In this document: in pieces, positions 8,378 to 15,721 of the stretch
Numbering within the stretch: position 1 is the stretch's first letter
Layout of the letters: every line of letters begins with the position of its first letter
Assembly (NCBI RefSeq): GCF_014636315.1
Contig: NZ_BMED01000001.1
Location: 62,316 to 126,315, forward strand
Length of the DNA: 64,000 nt
Origin: Parundibacterium terreum
Lineage (GTDB): Bacteria > Pseudomonadota > Gammaproteobacteria > Burkholderiales > Burkholderiaceae_D
Direction of reading: 5' to 3'
Translations under genes and position numbers: made by a program
The notes under the pieces: generated by a model
Seen by the model: only the letters and a program-made list of their open reading frames with translations
Databases searched by the model: none
Told to the model about the DNA's origin: nothing

Positions 8378-8416
8378 TTCGATAAGGGCAGAGATATTTT
8401 ACGGCTTTGCCGCTGC
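8378..8416. repeat. Right direct repeat of the DUF3892 cassette
   Basis: Partner of 7646-7684 (35 of 39 positions equal, offset 732 bp). It overlaps the 3' end of the DUF4124-like gene, whose stop codon is at 8399-8401. Confidence 0.85.
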
Positions 8417-8803
8417 GTCTACGCCCATACGCCGCTTGCGCCGATTTCCAAAATCGAAGACGTACCAAAGCAGGATAAAAACGACCGGAAATAGAAACGC
8501 GCCTATGAGTATCAACAAAGGATAGTCAGTCCGATGACGGACAAACCAAATACTTTGCTGCGGTGGGTCTTTGATCGAAGACGGCTCGATGACGATATTT
8601 GGCAAAGGTGGAGCTACGTACGGCTGCGCTGGCCGAGTGGGAGCAGCAACAACCACTGGCTGTGGATTGGTGTCTTTCAAAGAAAACTTGCTGCAGGCCT
8701 GATCAGTGAAGGTTTTCTTGCCGTCGGCATCGATACACACATTGATGGCCGCTGACGCCAGGCTGCACGAACAAAGAAAAATGGCCGCTATGAGTGTTTT
8801 CAT
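8399..8803 (-). CDS. DUF4124-like exported protein with C-terminal membrane anchor (prophage cargo)
   Basis: About 134 residues. A Sec signal (MKTLIAAIFLCSCSLASA) is followed by a DUF4124-like motif, VCIDADGKKTFTDQACSKF, a proline-rich stretch (about 50-90) and one transmembrane segment (LLILIGAFLFPVVFILLWYV) with a basic cytoplasmic tail (RRKRR). The protein at 53838-54320 has the same plan and clear identity at both ends, so the two are paralogues, one in the prophage and one in the chromosome. The role is unknown; an inner-membrane protein with a periplasmic domain, co-oriented with the virion genes, could affect assembly or host surface properties, which is inference. An ATG at 8810-8812 would add three residues. 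Confidence 0.7.
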   Translation of the reverse strand: MKTLIAAIFLCSCSLASAAINVCIDADGKKTFTDQACSKFSLKDTNPQPVVVAAPTRPAQPYVAPPLPNIVIEPSSIKDPPQQSIWFVRHRTDYPLLILIGAFLFPVVFILLWYVFDFGNRRKRRMGVDAAAKP

Positions 8804-8848
8804 AACGGCCATTCTAAATTTGGGTCAGGAAAATTACAAGCTAACGCA

Positions 8849-9751
8849 CTACCAGAAACGAAAAGGAATACTAGAGTCTGTAATTTCGACGTCCAGTAAG
8901 CCATTATGCAAACATATGCCCTGAAACGCTAAATGGTTCAAGTCTATATGGGGAGATGGTCCCGCGACAATTTTTCTCAGGGCGCTCAGCTTGCCGTCCT
9001 TCTCCATTGAGAAAACCCTATAAGGTACAGTCATAGAGTCATTGTGACGAAATCGCACATCCTTAGCATTCGGAGCAAACAGTCCAATCAAGCGGCACTC
9101 ACGTTCAGCGGCAAACGCAGAACTTTTAATCCGACAAGCCAGTCTTTGGGCATCGGCATAAAAATTACGAAGTAGATCTTTCATTGGCTCGGAAAATGTC
9201 CAACTACCCATGGAGGAATTGAGTAAATCGTCCCTTTCCAAAGATTTTGCGACCTTGTCATATTCTGCAACATGCTTGACCATAAGCTGATGCACTAATG
9301 ACCTCTTAACCGCGTCATCGTAAATACAATCCTCTAACTGAAAACCAGCGGACTCAGCGACATCCGTAAGCTCACCTTTTGAAAAACCAAGCGACATTCC
9401 ACCACCTGTCCCGTACGCTCGCCACTGGCTAAGGTCATCACGAACTGTAGTCAACGATATAATGTAAGCGTGCATACGTGAAGGATGAAACAAGCTTTTG
9501 CGAAAAGACTCGACCACAACGGTTTGACTCCCCTTCAAAAAATACGGTACATCCTTAGGATCGCCCCAACCACCGACGTTGGAAGGAGTTATTTTTATCC
9601 ACTCCGTAATCAAGTCTCTTAAGTGATCAAACTCAGTAGAATCGTTCAAGAACAAAATACTGCTTGCCCAAAAACTCCTAAAGCTAATAATTTTCTCCGC
9701 CGGATCCCGTCTGGTGTAATGCCACAATAATGTCTCATCATGATTAGTCAT
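8849..9751 (-). CDS. DUF2971 family protein (prophage cargo)
   Basis: A 300-residue soluble protein. The N-terminus LLWHYTRRDPAEKIISFRSFWASSILFLNDSTEF, the central SLTTVRDDLSQWRAYGTGGGMSLGF and the late AAERECRLIG segment are the usual landmarks of DUF2971 (HYT start, N-D-x-x-E, L-x-x-WR-x-YG-x-x-x-x-G-x-x-x-G-F and E-x-E-x-R). Biochemical activity is not known to me for this family; members are common as isolated accessory genes. AGGGAG lies a few bases before the ATG at 9751. The gene sits between the methyltransferase and the DUF4124-like gene in phage orientation, so it is probably a lysogeny cargo gene, with superinfection exclusion or phage defence as an untested possibility. Confidence 0.7.
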   Translation of the reverse strand: MTNHDETLLWHYTRRDPAEKIISFRSFWASSILFLNDSTEFDHLRDLITEWIKITPSNVGGWGDPKDVPYFLKGSQTVVVESFRKSLFHPSRMHAYIISLTTVRDDLSQWRAYGTGGGMSLGFSKGELTDVAESAGFQLEDCIYDDAVKRSLVHQLMVKHVAEYDKVAKSLERDDLLNSSMGSWTFSEPMKDLLRNFYADAQRLACRIKSSAFAAERECRLIGLFAPNAKDVRFRHNDSMTVPYRVFSMEKDGKLSALRKIVAGPSPHIDLNHLAFQGICLHNGLLDVEITDSSIPFRFW

Positions 9752-9809
9752 CGAAGGCTCCCTGAAATTTGAAGTATTAGTCTACAATGAATTATGATTT
9801 TGGCCGATA

Positions 9810-10937
9810 TTAAATCCAACAAGGTAAGAATCGATAAGGCACTTGTTGGCAATAACTCGCATACTCAACATCGCTGTATTGCAAGTGTCTTTCTTCAGTA
9901 ATCGCCCTCATCGCATAGACACAGGTAAACAAGGCCAGACACAGTAAGTCAAACACCCATGGACGCCCTGCCGCTGCATTGTGTATCGCAATCGAACCCG
10001 CAAAAATCCACCATGCAGCATTTTTGCACACGTAGGCTGGATGTCTGACTATCCCGTACAGCCCCGACCGCACTACTCCCCTACTCGTCAAGTTGCTACA
10101 CTTCCAGCCCAGCGACACGCTGCAGGAGGCGTACGCCAGCAGGAACAGAACCGCCAGGCTGTTTAGAACCAGATGCAGATTGCGCCCAATGAAGTCTGTG
10201 CCGAGAATGGCCGCGAAGCTTTCCACATGATCAGGCACGTTTGTCGGTATGAAAGCGCCTGCCGCGTTGTTAAACGGCGGATAGCACATCAAGCAGAAGA
10301 ACCAGCCGGACGCAGTGACATCGACCGACTTGATTTTGTTGTCCTGCAGGTGGCTTTCCGTCAGATAGCCAACCACAAACGGCACCACATCCAGCGTATA
10401 GACAAAGGCCGTCGCGATCTGCAGGTACAGCACGGCCATGTCCTTGACGAAGTATGGCCGCTCCAGTTCGGGCAAGCTGTAGTACTTGAACACGTCCACT
10501 ATCCGGTAGTTCAACTGGCACACGTGCACAATGCCGGCATTAATGATGAATGGCACAAAAACGAATTTCAGCAAAAGCACTAGCGCCGCTTGTTTTTCTG
10601 CCGGCAGCATCTTAGTGCGGCCGGAAACTGCGGCCGACAGCCATTTGATGAACAAATAGCCTTTGGCCTCCACATTACCGGCCAGCGCGAAGTAAGGCAC
10701 CAGCACTACTGCATACGCCCAAAATAAAGCCCTCAGGGCCTTAGGCGTGCTGATATGTATCGCGGACATCCATGTCAAGGTTTGCGGCTCCCAGTAAGCG
10801 CCGTAGATGCCAGCGTGATACACGCTGAACTCGGTATAGAACAGCAAGCCGAGATACATCAGCAGCACTGTGCTGCAGTAGTTGGCCACCAGTTGGCGGA
10901 CGCGGCTATCTGTGCCGGTAATAGGCAATGCGATCAT
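9810..10937 (-). CDS. ICMT/PEMT-like integral membrane methyltransferase (prophage cargo)
   Basis: A 375-residue protein with about eight hydrophobic segments. The C-terminal third carries the isoprenylcysteine/phospholipid methyltransferase signature: GLYGIVRHPAYVCKNAAWWI, then a hydrophobic pair, EERHLQYSD-x-x-Y and a closing VPYRFLP. In this superfamily the R-H-P and E-E-R-x-L motifs bind S-adenosylmethionine at the membrane face. The N-terminal two thirds is a longer membrane domain I do not recognise. The start codon is two bases past the zot stop and its AAAAGGA lies inside the end of zot, so it is translated as the last gene of the virion operon. The substrate (lipid, quinone or protein) is unknown. 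Decayed homologous fragments lie at 17766-17935 and 25999-26066. Confidence 0.7.
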   Translation of the reverse strand: MIALPITGTDSRVRQLVANYCSTVLLMYLGLLFYTEFSVYHAGIYGAYWEPQTLTWMSAIHISTPKALRALFWAYAVVLVPYFALAGNVEAKGYLFIKWLSAAVSGRTKMLPAEKQAALVLLLKFVFVPFIINAGIVHVCQLNYRIVDVFKYYSLPELERPYFVKDMAVLYLQIATAFVYTLDVVPFVVGYLTESHLQDNKIKSVDVTASGWFFCLMCYPPFNNAAGAFIPTNVPDHVESFAAILGTDFIGRNLHLVLNSLAVLFLLAYASCSVSLGWKCSNLTSRGVVRSGLYGIVRHPAYVCKNAAWWIFAGSIAIHNAAAGRPWVFDLLCLALFTCVYAMRAITEERHLQYSDVEYASYCQQVPYRFLPCWI

Positions 10938-10939
10938 GG

Positions 10940-12037
10940 TTATCCTTTTGGAGTAAGACGTGCGCCGCGTTCAAACGGCATGACGATAGCGCCCGATGGG
11001 CTTGGTAGTTCTGGCCGGGCCTGCTTGCCCTGATCATTCAGCACCACTGCATTAGCCTGATAGGCAGGCTGTCTATCCTTGCTCTTGCCTGCCACATCGA
11101 AATCTTGGAAATAGCCGTTTTTCACGATCTCGCGGCACAGGTTGTCCGCCATGGCTATCGGAGTGGCTTGCTGGCTGTAGCAACTACAGCGGCTTTTTGT
11201 GGCCATACAGGCGACCGGAGCCGGTGCCTGCGTGGGCGCCGTCAATTCATCGTACTTGGGCGCCGTAAATGGGAGACCGTCCACACGCGGCATATTCTCA
11301 TACACGTATTGCTTGGCATCTTCCTTGGCGTTGACATAGGAGCCGGTCTTTTTATTGCCGTTCGCTGGAGCAGCCGGACTCAGTTGCGCTGTTGCGTTGA
11401 CTGGCTGAGCATCGGCCTCATTGTGTTTTTTTGTGAAGCGATACACATAGAACACGGCAGCGATCAGCAACACCGGTACCGCCATCAACACGAACAGGCG
11501 CATAGGAATATTGCGCTTAACGGTATGCACCTCTGCGGACTCATAATAGGCATAGGCGGCTTTGTCGTATTTCCAGTGATGCTTGATCGAGCTAGCGCGC
11601 CCTGCCGACTTATCGCAGTTGTCCTGACAGGCTGCCCATTCGTGTATGGTCGCCCTCTCGGTACCAAAGGTGCGCACGATATGCAGGTGACGACCTACGA
11701 GCTTGCGCAAAAACGGATCGACCAAGCCGGGATGCTGGGTAATCAGGACCAGATCGATACCCGAATGCCGATGCACGGCCAACTGTTTAACGTGGTCTGG
11801 AATATCCTTGGCCGACGCTCTCAATGGAAACTGAAACTGTGCTTCATCAATGACGACAATGGAATTCGGCGGACAGTCCATCCACTGTTTTGCATCGATC
11901 TCTTGCCATGCCAGCTTGAGACCTTTAATCCCTGCGTAGAATACCGGTCGGCTATCCTTCTCTGCCCATGCCTTGACGTAGCTCAATGCATACAGTGTCT
12001 TGCCGTTCCCGGGTAATCCCGTGAAGAGGTTTATCAT
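10940..12037 (-). CDS. zot: Zot/pI-like phage assembly ATPase
   Basis: A 365-residue inner-membrane assembly protein of the zonular-occludens-toxin family, which powers extrusion of filamentous virions. The N-terminal cytoplasmic ATPase has Walker A GLPGNGKT (residues 7-14) and Walker B IVVIDEAQ (about 62-69), followed by a sensor-like LITQHP. One transmembrane segment (about 181-200, LFVLMAVPVLLIAAVFYVY) is followed by a periplasmic domain with several cysteines (C-x-x-x-x-x-C-x-C) expected to meet the secretin. Its ATG overlaps the stop of the DUF2523 gene by four bases (ATGA), so the two are translationally coupled. The length matches the family and it looks functional. Confidence 0.95.
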   Translation of the reverse strand: MINLFTGLPGNGKTLYALSYVKAWAEKDSRPVFYAGIKGLKLAWQEIDAKQWMDCPPNSIVVIDEAQFQFPLRASAKDIPDHVKQLAVHRHSGIDLVLITQHPGLVDPFLRKLVGRHLHIVRTFGTERATIHEWAACQDNCDKSAGRASSIKHHWKYDKAAYAYYESAEVHTVKRNIPMRLFVLMAVPVLLIAAVFYVYRFTKKHNEADAQPVNATAQLSPAAPANGNKKTGSYVNAKEDAKQYVYENMPRVDGLPFTAPKYDELTAPTQAPAPVACMATKSRCSCYSQQATPIAMADNLCREIVKNGYFQDFDVAGKSKDRQPAYQANAVVLNDQGKQARPELPSPSGAIVMPFERGARLTPKG

Positions 12038-12336
12038 TTTTTGATCACCATTTTAGTCAGCTTGTCGCCACCGGCCAGCTTGACGGCCAGCGCCGCAGTG
12101 AAGGCAGACACCATCATGGACAGCGCCTTATCGACCCACAGCCAGCCGAGAAAAGATGCGATATCAGAAGGCATGCCCAGCAGTGAAGATTTCATCTGAT
12201 CGACGATCAGGTTTGTTGTGGCCGAGAAGCCGGTATAGGTGACATAGCCGACAAACAAGGCCATCAACACACGACCGACCAACGAGGCTGCGATTTGCAC
12301 CAGACCACCAATTAATGCGGCAACGAGAAATTGCAT
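12034..12336 (-). CDS. DUF2523 family minor coat protein (pVI-like)
   Basis: A 100-residue membrane protein with three hydrophobic segments (VAALIGGLVQIAASLVGRV, LMALFVGYVTYTGF and a C-terminal MMVSAFTAALAVKLAGG), the pattern of the DUF2523 family found between the adsorption protein and Zot in many inoviruses. By position and topology it is the counterpart of Ff pVI, which caps the virion end together with pIII. It starts two bases after the adsorption-protein stop and overlaps zot by four bases. Confidence 0.85.
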   Translation of the reverse strand: MQFLVAALIGGLVQIAASLVGRVLMALFVGYVTYTGFSATTNLIVDQMKSSLLGMPSDIASFLGWLWVDKALSMMVSAFTAALAVKLAGGDKLTKMVIKK

Positions 12337-12337
12337 A

Positions 12338-13810
12338 TCAGTTCCTTAAGATGGAGCCGGACACCATGCGCCAGCTAGCAATACCGGCGAGCAGCATAAT
12401 TGCGTAGCGAAAGGCGATCAGGTATTGGCAGGATTGAGACAGCGGAATAGTCACGGAGGCACCCGCAACCGAAAAGGTTTTATCTTGAAAGCAGGAACCG
12501 CCTAAGCCCCAGCCGCCTGTGTCCAGGTGGTTCTGAGATAGATCGACGGTTTGCGCGTTGTCCAAGGTCGGATACTGCGACTTCATCGGATCCTCACCAT
12601 TCAACAACTGCTTACCCAAAATCACTTGAGGATTTTTTTCGTCATGATCTTCGCAGTACTGCTGGCGCTGTTTCTGCAGGATGGCGCAGGTGATCGCATC
12701 GCCGTCGCAAGTGGTTTGAGCGCAATCGCCCTGAACACTGGAGTTCTTGCAAATATTCAATTCAGGATGCTTAGCGCAAAAATCACCGCTTGGGTCATCG
12801 CCATTGCCGGACCCGGAGCCGGATGTCGTGCTGCCAGTAGAGCCGCCTGATGTTGAGCCGGTAGAGCCAGTGGAACCACCTGTAGAGCCTAAGCCGCTTG
12901 AGGTCGAGCCGGTACTGCCGGTAGAACCAGATGTGCTACCCGTTGAACCGGTGGATGTGCTGCCGGTCGAGGTGGAACCAGTCGAACCGCCTGAGGTGCC
13001 ACCTGTTGAGCCGGTGGAGCCTGTAGACGTTGAACCAGTGCCGTTACCACTGGTAGAAGTGGTACTGCCGCCTGTCGAGCCTGTAGAGGTTGTTGAACTG
13101 CCGGTAGAGCTTGTACTGCTGGATGTTGTGCCCGTAGATCCTGTCGAGGTGCCGCCAGTGCTGCTTGTTCCGCCGTCACCTGTGCTGCCGCTACCCGTCG
13201 AACCGGTTGAGCCTGTACTGCCGCCGCCATTTGAGCCGGTAGAGCCGGTAGAGCTTGTTGTCCCTGTATCTGGAGGCGGCGTATTGTCATAGCATGCGCC
13301 GGTGGTAGGGTTCATGGTCTGGCCGGTCGGGCAAACTTTAGGCACACAGCTATTGCTTGCGCTGATGTAGTTCTCAGTGACTTTGCAGTCTGGCTTGTCA
13401 ACGCAACTGTCTGACGCGTCGGGAAAGTTGAATTGCGGTGCGGTACACTGCTTGCGGCAAGATGAAACGCCATACGCAGAATATCCAGCGGAGCAGCCGC
13501 CGATCAGATTATAGGTATAAAGACCCCAAAACGACCCGTCATTAGGATTAGTATCTCCGCAGGACACTGACACATTCCCAGCGGAATAATCGCCTGCGGT
13601 GTTGTTGGTAAATTTCACCTTTGACTCATGACTGCCGCAGTCTGGATAGGAAAAAGTCCCGTTGGCACCGGTCTTAGTCCACACGTGACCATTAATGCCC
13701 ATTGCCAAAGAATCGGCGCAATAAAAAATTGCTCCTAAGAGGAAAACAATATCCAGAACGCGCCGCAAACGGCGACCAAGACGATATATCCAAGCATGTT
13801 GAGTTCTCAT
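12338..13810 (-). CDS. TspB/pIII-like phage adsorption protein
   Basis: A 490-residue virion tip protein that should bind the host receptor (often a pilus) and release virions from the membrane. A signal segment (about 17-35), a Cys-rich N-terminal region (about 40-180), a Gly-Ser-Thr repeat linker (about 180-325), a second Cys-rich domain (CAKHPELNICKNSSVQGDC) and a C-terminal membrane anchor (YAIMLLAGIASWRMVSG) follow in order. The layout recalls Ff pIII with its glycine-rich linkers, and the C-terminal half recalls the TspB-type adsorption proteins of Neisseria filamentous phages. I start it at the ATG at 13808-13810; an upstream in-frame extension to 13924 would run into the major coat gene. 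Confidence 0.85.
   Translation of the reverse strand: MRTQHAWIYRLGRRLRRVLDIVFLLGAIFYCADSLAMGINGHVWTKTGANGTFSYPDCGSHESKVKFTNNTAGDYSAGNVSVSCGDTNPNDGSFWGLYTYNLIGGCSAGYSAYGVSSCRKQCTAPQFNFPDASDSCVDKPDCKVTENYISASNSCVPKVCPTGQTMNPTTGACYDNTPPPDTGTTSSTGSTGSNGGGSTGSTGSTGSGSTGDGGTSSTGGTSTGSTGTTSSSTSSTGSSTTSTGSTGGSTTSTSGNGTGSTSTGSTGSTGGTSGGSTGSTSTGSTSTGSTGSTSGSTGSTGSTSSGLGSTGGSTGSTGSTSGGSTGSTTSGSGSGNGDDPSGDFCAKHPELNICKNSSVQGDCAQTTCDGDAITCAILQKQRQQYCEDHDEKNPQVILGKQLLNGEDPMKSQYPTLDNAQTVDLSQNHLDTGGWGLGGSCFQDKTFSVAGASVTIPLSQSCQYLIAFRYAIMLLAGIASWRMVSGSILRN
12835..13270 (-). repeat. Degenerate GSTGST minisatellite in the adsorption gene
   Basis: About 435 bases of imperfect 9- to 18-bp units encode mostly Gly, Ser and Thr on the coding strand. 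The opposite strand stays open as Pro-Val-Glu repeats. Unit number could change by slippage and alter tip-protein length without frameshift. Confidence 0.8.
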
Positions 13811-13859
13811 AGTCGTTAACGAAAAAAAGGGAGCCGAAGCCCCCTTACTGCAGCCGAAA

Positions 13860-14066
13860 TTAGAGTGCGCGAGCAATCCACTTGAATACTTTGGTGCCGA
13901 CGATAACCACCAGACCAGCAGCACCGACTACAGCAACTGCAGCACTTGCGTCTGTCATTGCGGAAGTCACAGAGGATGTGTCGATTGTGCTGGCAGCGTT
14001 TGCAGCAGATACGCCAACAGCCATCGCACCAGCAACAGCCAGTTTCAATTTATTCGATTTCTTCAT
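13860..14066 (-). CDS. Major coat protein (pVIII-like)
   Basis: A 68-residue precursor. A 25-residue signal peptide (MKKSNKLKLAVAGAMAVGVSAANA) precedes a mature helix of about 43 residues: an acidic/polar N-terminus (ASTIDTSSVTSAMTDAS), a hydrophobic core (AVAVVGAAGLVVIVGTKVF) and a basic C-terminus (KWIARAL) that contacts DNA inside the virion. This is the classic pVIII layout. The ATG at 14064-14066 has AAGGA seven bases upstream; a TTG two codons earlier is less likely. The next gene starts 50 bases downstream. Confidence 0.93.
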   Translation of the reverse strand: MKKSNKLKLAVAGAMAVGVSAANAASTIDTSSVTSAMTDASAAVAVVGAAGLVVIVGTKVFKWIARAL

Positions 14067-14307
14067 TTCCAATTCCTTTCAATGTTTTCGCCACTTGTTT
14101 AATTCCCCAGGCTAAAGCCCAAAGAGCGCAAACGCTCATTGAAATCTCTAGACCTTGGGCAGGTGTGAGATTAGCGAGTGACGATTCCGCTACCTCCGCA
14201 CCTGACTGCAGTACATAACTACATGTACCCAAATCCGTTTTTGACGGGTCTGGCACCAGCTGCAGCGAGCCGTCTGGGTTCGTTGATGCTGATACGCAGA
14301 GCGCCAT
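14050..14307 (-). CDS. Minor coat / small membrane protein of the prophage
   Basis: An 85-residue protein with a polar N-terminus and one C-terminal transmembrane segment (ISMSVCALWALAWGIKQVA) followed by a short charged tail. It lies between the ssDNA-binding protein and major coat genes, the place of the small minor coat proteins (pVII/pIX) in Ff, and its 3' end overlaps the major coat start by 17 bases. The N-terminal half contains two cysteines. It could be a pVII/pIX analogue. No family name is claimed. Confidence 0.75.
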   Translation of the reverse strand: MALCVSASTNPDGSLQLVPDPSKTDLGTCSYVLQSGAEVAESSLANLTPAQGLEISMSVCALWALAWGIKQVAKTLKGIGNEEIE

Positions 14308-14309
14308 GT

Positions 14310-14624
14310 TTAAGCCGCTTTTGCTGCGCTAGCTGGAGCAGCTTCACGTTGCATAGGCTTGATCTTGGTCACCAACTGGCTCGTTACCTTGCCGTTGCTT
14401 TCCATCAGAATGTCGATTTCGGCAATGAAGGGGAAAGGGTTATGCGCGATCTCTTTCACCATGGCCGAATCGCTGCACTTCAGTTCTTGCGTGCAGACAC
14501 CCCAAGACGTTTCGCCCTTCAGATCAACGTCCGTAAAAATCTTGCCGCTGTCCATGTCTTTGCCGTCGATGGTGCCTTTGAAAATTTTGGCACCGCGAAT
14601 TGTTACCTTTGCTTTGACTTCCAT
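14310..14624 (-). CDS. Phage ssDNA-binding protein (pV-like)
   Basis: A 104-residue soluble beta-rich protein (KAKVTIRGAKIFKGTIDGKDMDSGKIFTDV...) positioned directly after rep, as in Ff-like genomes, where the pV protein coats plus-strand DNA before packaging. Size, strand-rich composition and position support this; the C-terminus is alanine-rich. GGGAG overlaps the end of rep and serves as its ribosome binding site, so rep and this gene are translated in tandem. Sequence identity to Ff pV is not evident by eye. Confidence 0.75.
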   Translation of the reverse strand: MEVKAKVTIRGAKIFKGTIDGKDMDSGKIFTDVDLKGETSWGVCTQELKCSDSAMVKEIAHNPFPFIAEIDILMESNGKVTSQLVTKIKPMQREAAPASAAKAA

Positions 14625-14627
14625 GAT

Positions 14628-15695
14628 TTACTCCCTCATTAATTCGGACTCTGGAGCGTGTGAGCCGTACACGTGCGTTGCCAGCGCAGATTTATGCATC
14701 GATGCCGGTATCCCCTTTACTCGGATATCCGCGATCAATGAGGCGTAATCGTCGCTATAGAATTTCGACGCTTGGTCGATGGTCTTGCCGTACTGGTTGC
14801 GCAGGTGTTCCAGCTTCCTTGCAAGTTCACTTTCGTGTTGTCGCTGTAGGGTTGGAATCTTGCGCGAGGCTGTTGCTACAAAGCCTTCCAGCGCCTTGTG
14901 TGCGCCTGCGAAATACTCAGCACGCTTGAGAATCACGTCATGCGGAATGACGCGATTTTTATTGTGTAGCTCGATCTCGATGCGGAGCCAGTTGGAGTCT
15001 TGATTACCCAATTGTTTACCTTTCTCGTAGGCGCGAACGAGCTTCCCTGATGCCCTGCGGCCTATCTCAAATGTGCGTCCGAGACAGCCGAGCGAATGAA
15101 TATCGCCGCCCTCATGTTTGTAATACTTCGGGATACGTCCACCGCTGTTGAACTCGCCAGCCATGTACATCTCTTCTATCTGCCCGATGGTGCATTCACC
15201 GTCGAGAAAATCCATCGCCAGATCGCACCGCGTGATGCGTGCGTCAAGGTCTTGCATCGTGGCGTAGATGGCTTGCCAGTCATCGACAATGGCACAGCCT
15301 GTACCGCTCACATCGACGCAGATCGTGCCGCCGACGTTGTCGCCTCCACAGGCCACAATCGCAAGCCTGATCATTTCGCCGTCGATGTAGGCCATGACAT
15401 CGTGACTAGCCTGATAGCCGTGCAATCCGCGCTTGCTGGAGACCATCGTTACCGGAACTGGAAACCAGAGCTTGAAATATCGATTCATTTGTTCCAGGGC
15501 GTGAGTAATTGCGCCGGTAGGAAGGAAGGTAAAACGAAGCCAGTCCACAATGACGCCCTGCTCCGTAGGGAGACTTTCACCCCGTTTTACAGGACGGGGT
15601 GAAGTCCCACCGGCACCGCCAGTGCCGCGCAAGCGCGACCCTTTGGCGGTCGCCGCCGGGACTTCGTTGTTTTGCAGATTCGGGGAAGTGGTCAT
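14628..15695 (-). CDS. Phage replication initiation protein (Rep_trans/RstA-like)
   Basis: About 355 residues from the ATG at 15693-15695 (362 from an in-frame GTG at 15716). After a low-complexity N-terminus rich in Gly, Arg and Pro come VDWLRFTF (first strand of the replication initiation factor domain), RITRCDLAMDFLDG and YEKGKQLG...LRIEIELHNK, landmarks of the PF02486-type initiators that nick the phage plus strand for rolling-circle replication. It is followed at three bases by the ssDNA-binding protein gene. The first 40 codons coincide with a dense block of DNA hairpins (15576-15653), and a 14-bp palindrome lies just ahead of the ATG. Confidence 0.9.
   Translation of the reverse strand: MTTSPNLQNNEVPAATAKGSRLRGTGGAGGTSPRPVKRGESLPTEQGVIVDWLRFTFLPTGAITHALEQMNRYFKLWFPVPVTMVSSKRGLHGYQASHDVMAYIDGEMIRLAIVACGGDNVGGTICVDVSGTGCAIVDDWQAIYATMQDLDARITRCDLAMDFLDGECTIGQIEEMYMAGEFNSGGRIPKYYKHEGGDIHSLGCLGRTFEIGRRASGKLVRAYEKGKQLGNQDSNWLRIEIELHNKNRVIPHDVILKRAEYFAGAHKALEGFVATASRKIPTLQRQHESELARKLEHLRNQYGKTIDQASKFYSDDYASLIADIRVKGIPASMHKSALATHVYGSHAPESELMRE
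15576..15653. other. Hairpin cluster inside the 5' end of rep (candidate plus origin)
   Basis: Consecutive inverted repeats: TTCACCCCGT/ACGGGGTGAA (15576-15603), CGGCAC/GTGCCG (15611-15627), GCGC/GCGC (15627-15636) and GCGACC/GGTCGC (15635-15653). All fall in the Gly/Arg/Pro-rich segment of the protein, suggesting that DNA structure constrains the coding sequence. Confidence 0.5.
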
Positions 15696-15703
15696 GTATT
15701 TTT

Positions 15704-15717
15704 CGTGACGCGTCACG
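15704..15717. promoter_or_regulatory. 14-bp palindrome ahead of rep
   Basis: A perfect palindrome CGTGACG/CGTCACG lies eight bases upstream of the rep ATG and overlaps the possible GTG start. CGTCACGG recurs at 15847-15854. It may be a Rep or regulator site, or it may hide the start codon in mRNA. Confidence 0.45.
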
Positions 15718-15721
15718 GAAA

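Noticed and set aside
12747..13292. Pro-Val-Glu repeat protein on the plus strand
   Set aside because: It is the reverse reading of the Gly-Ser-Thr linker in the phage adsorption gene, which has clear domains, signal and position on the other strand.
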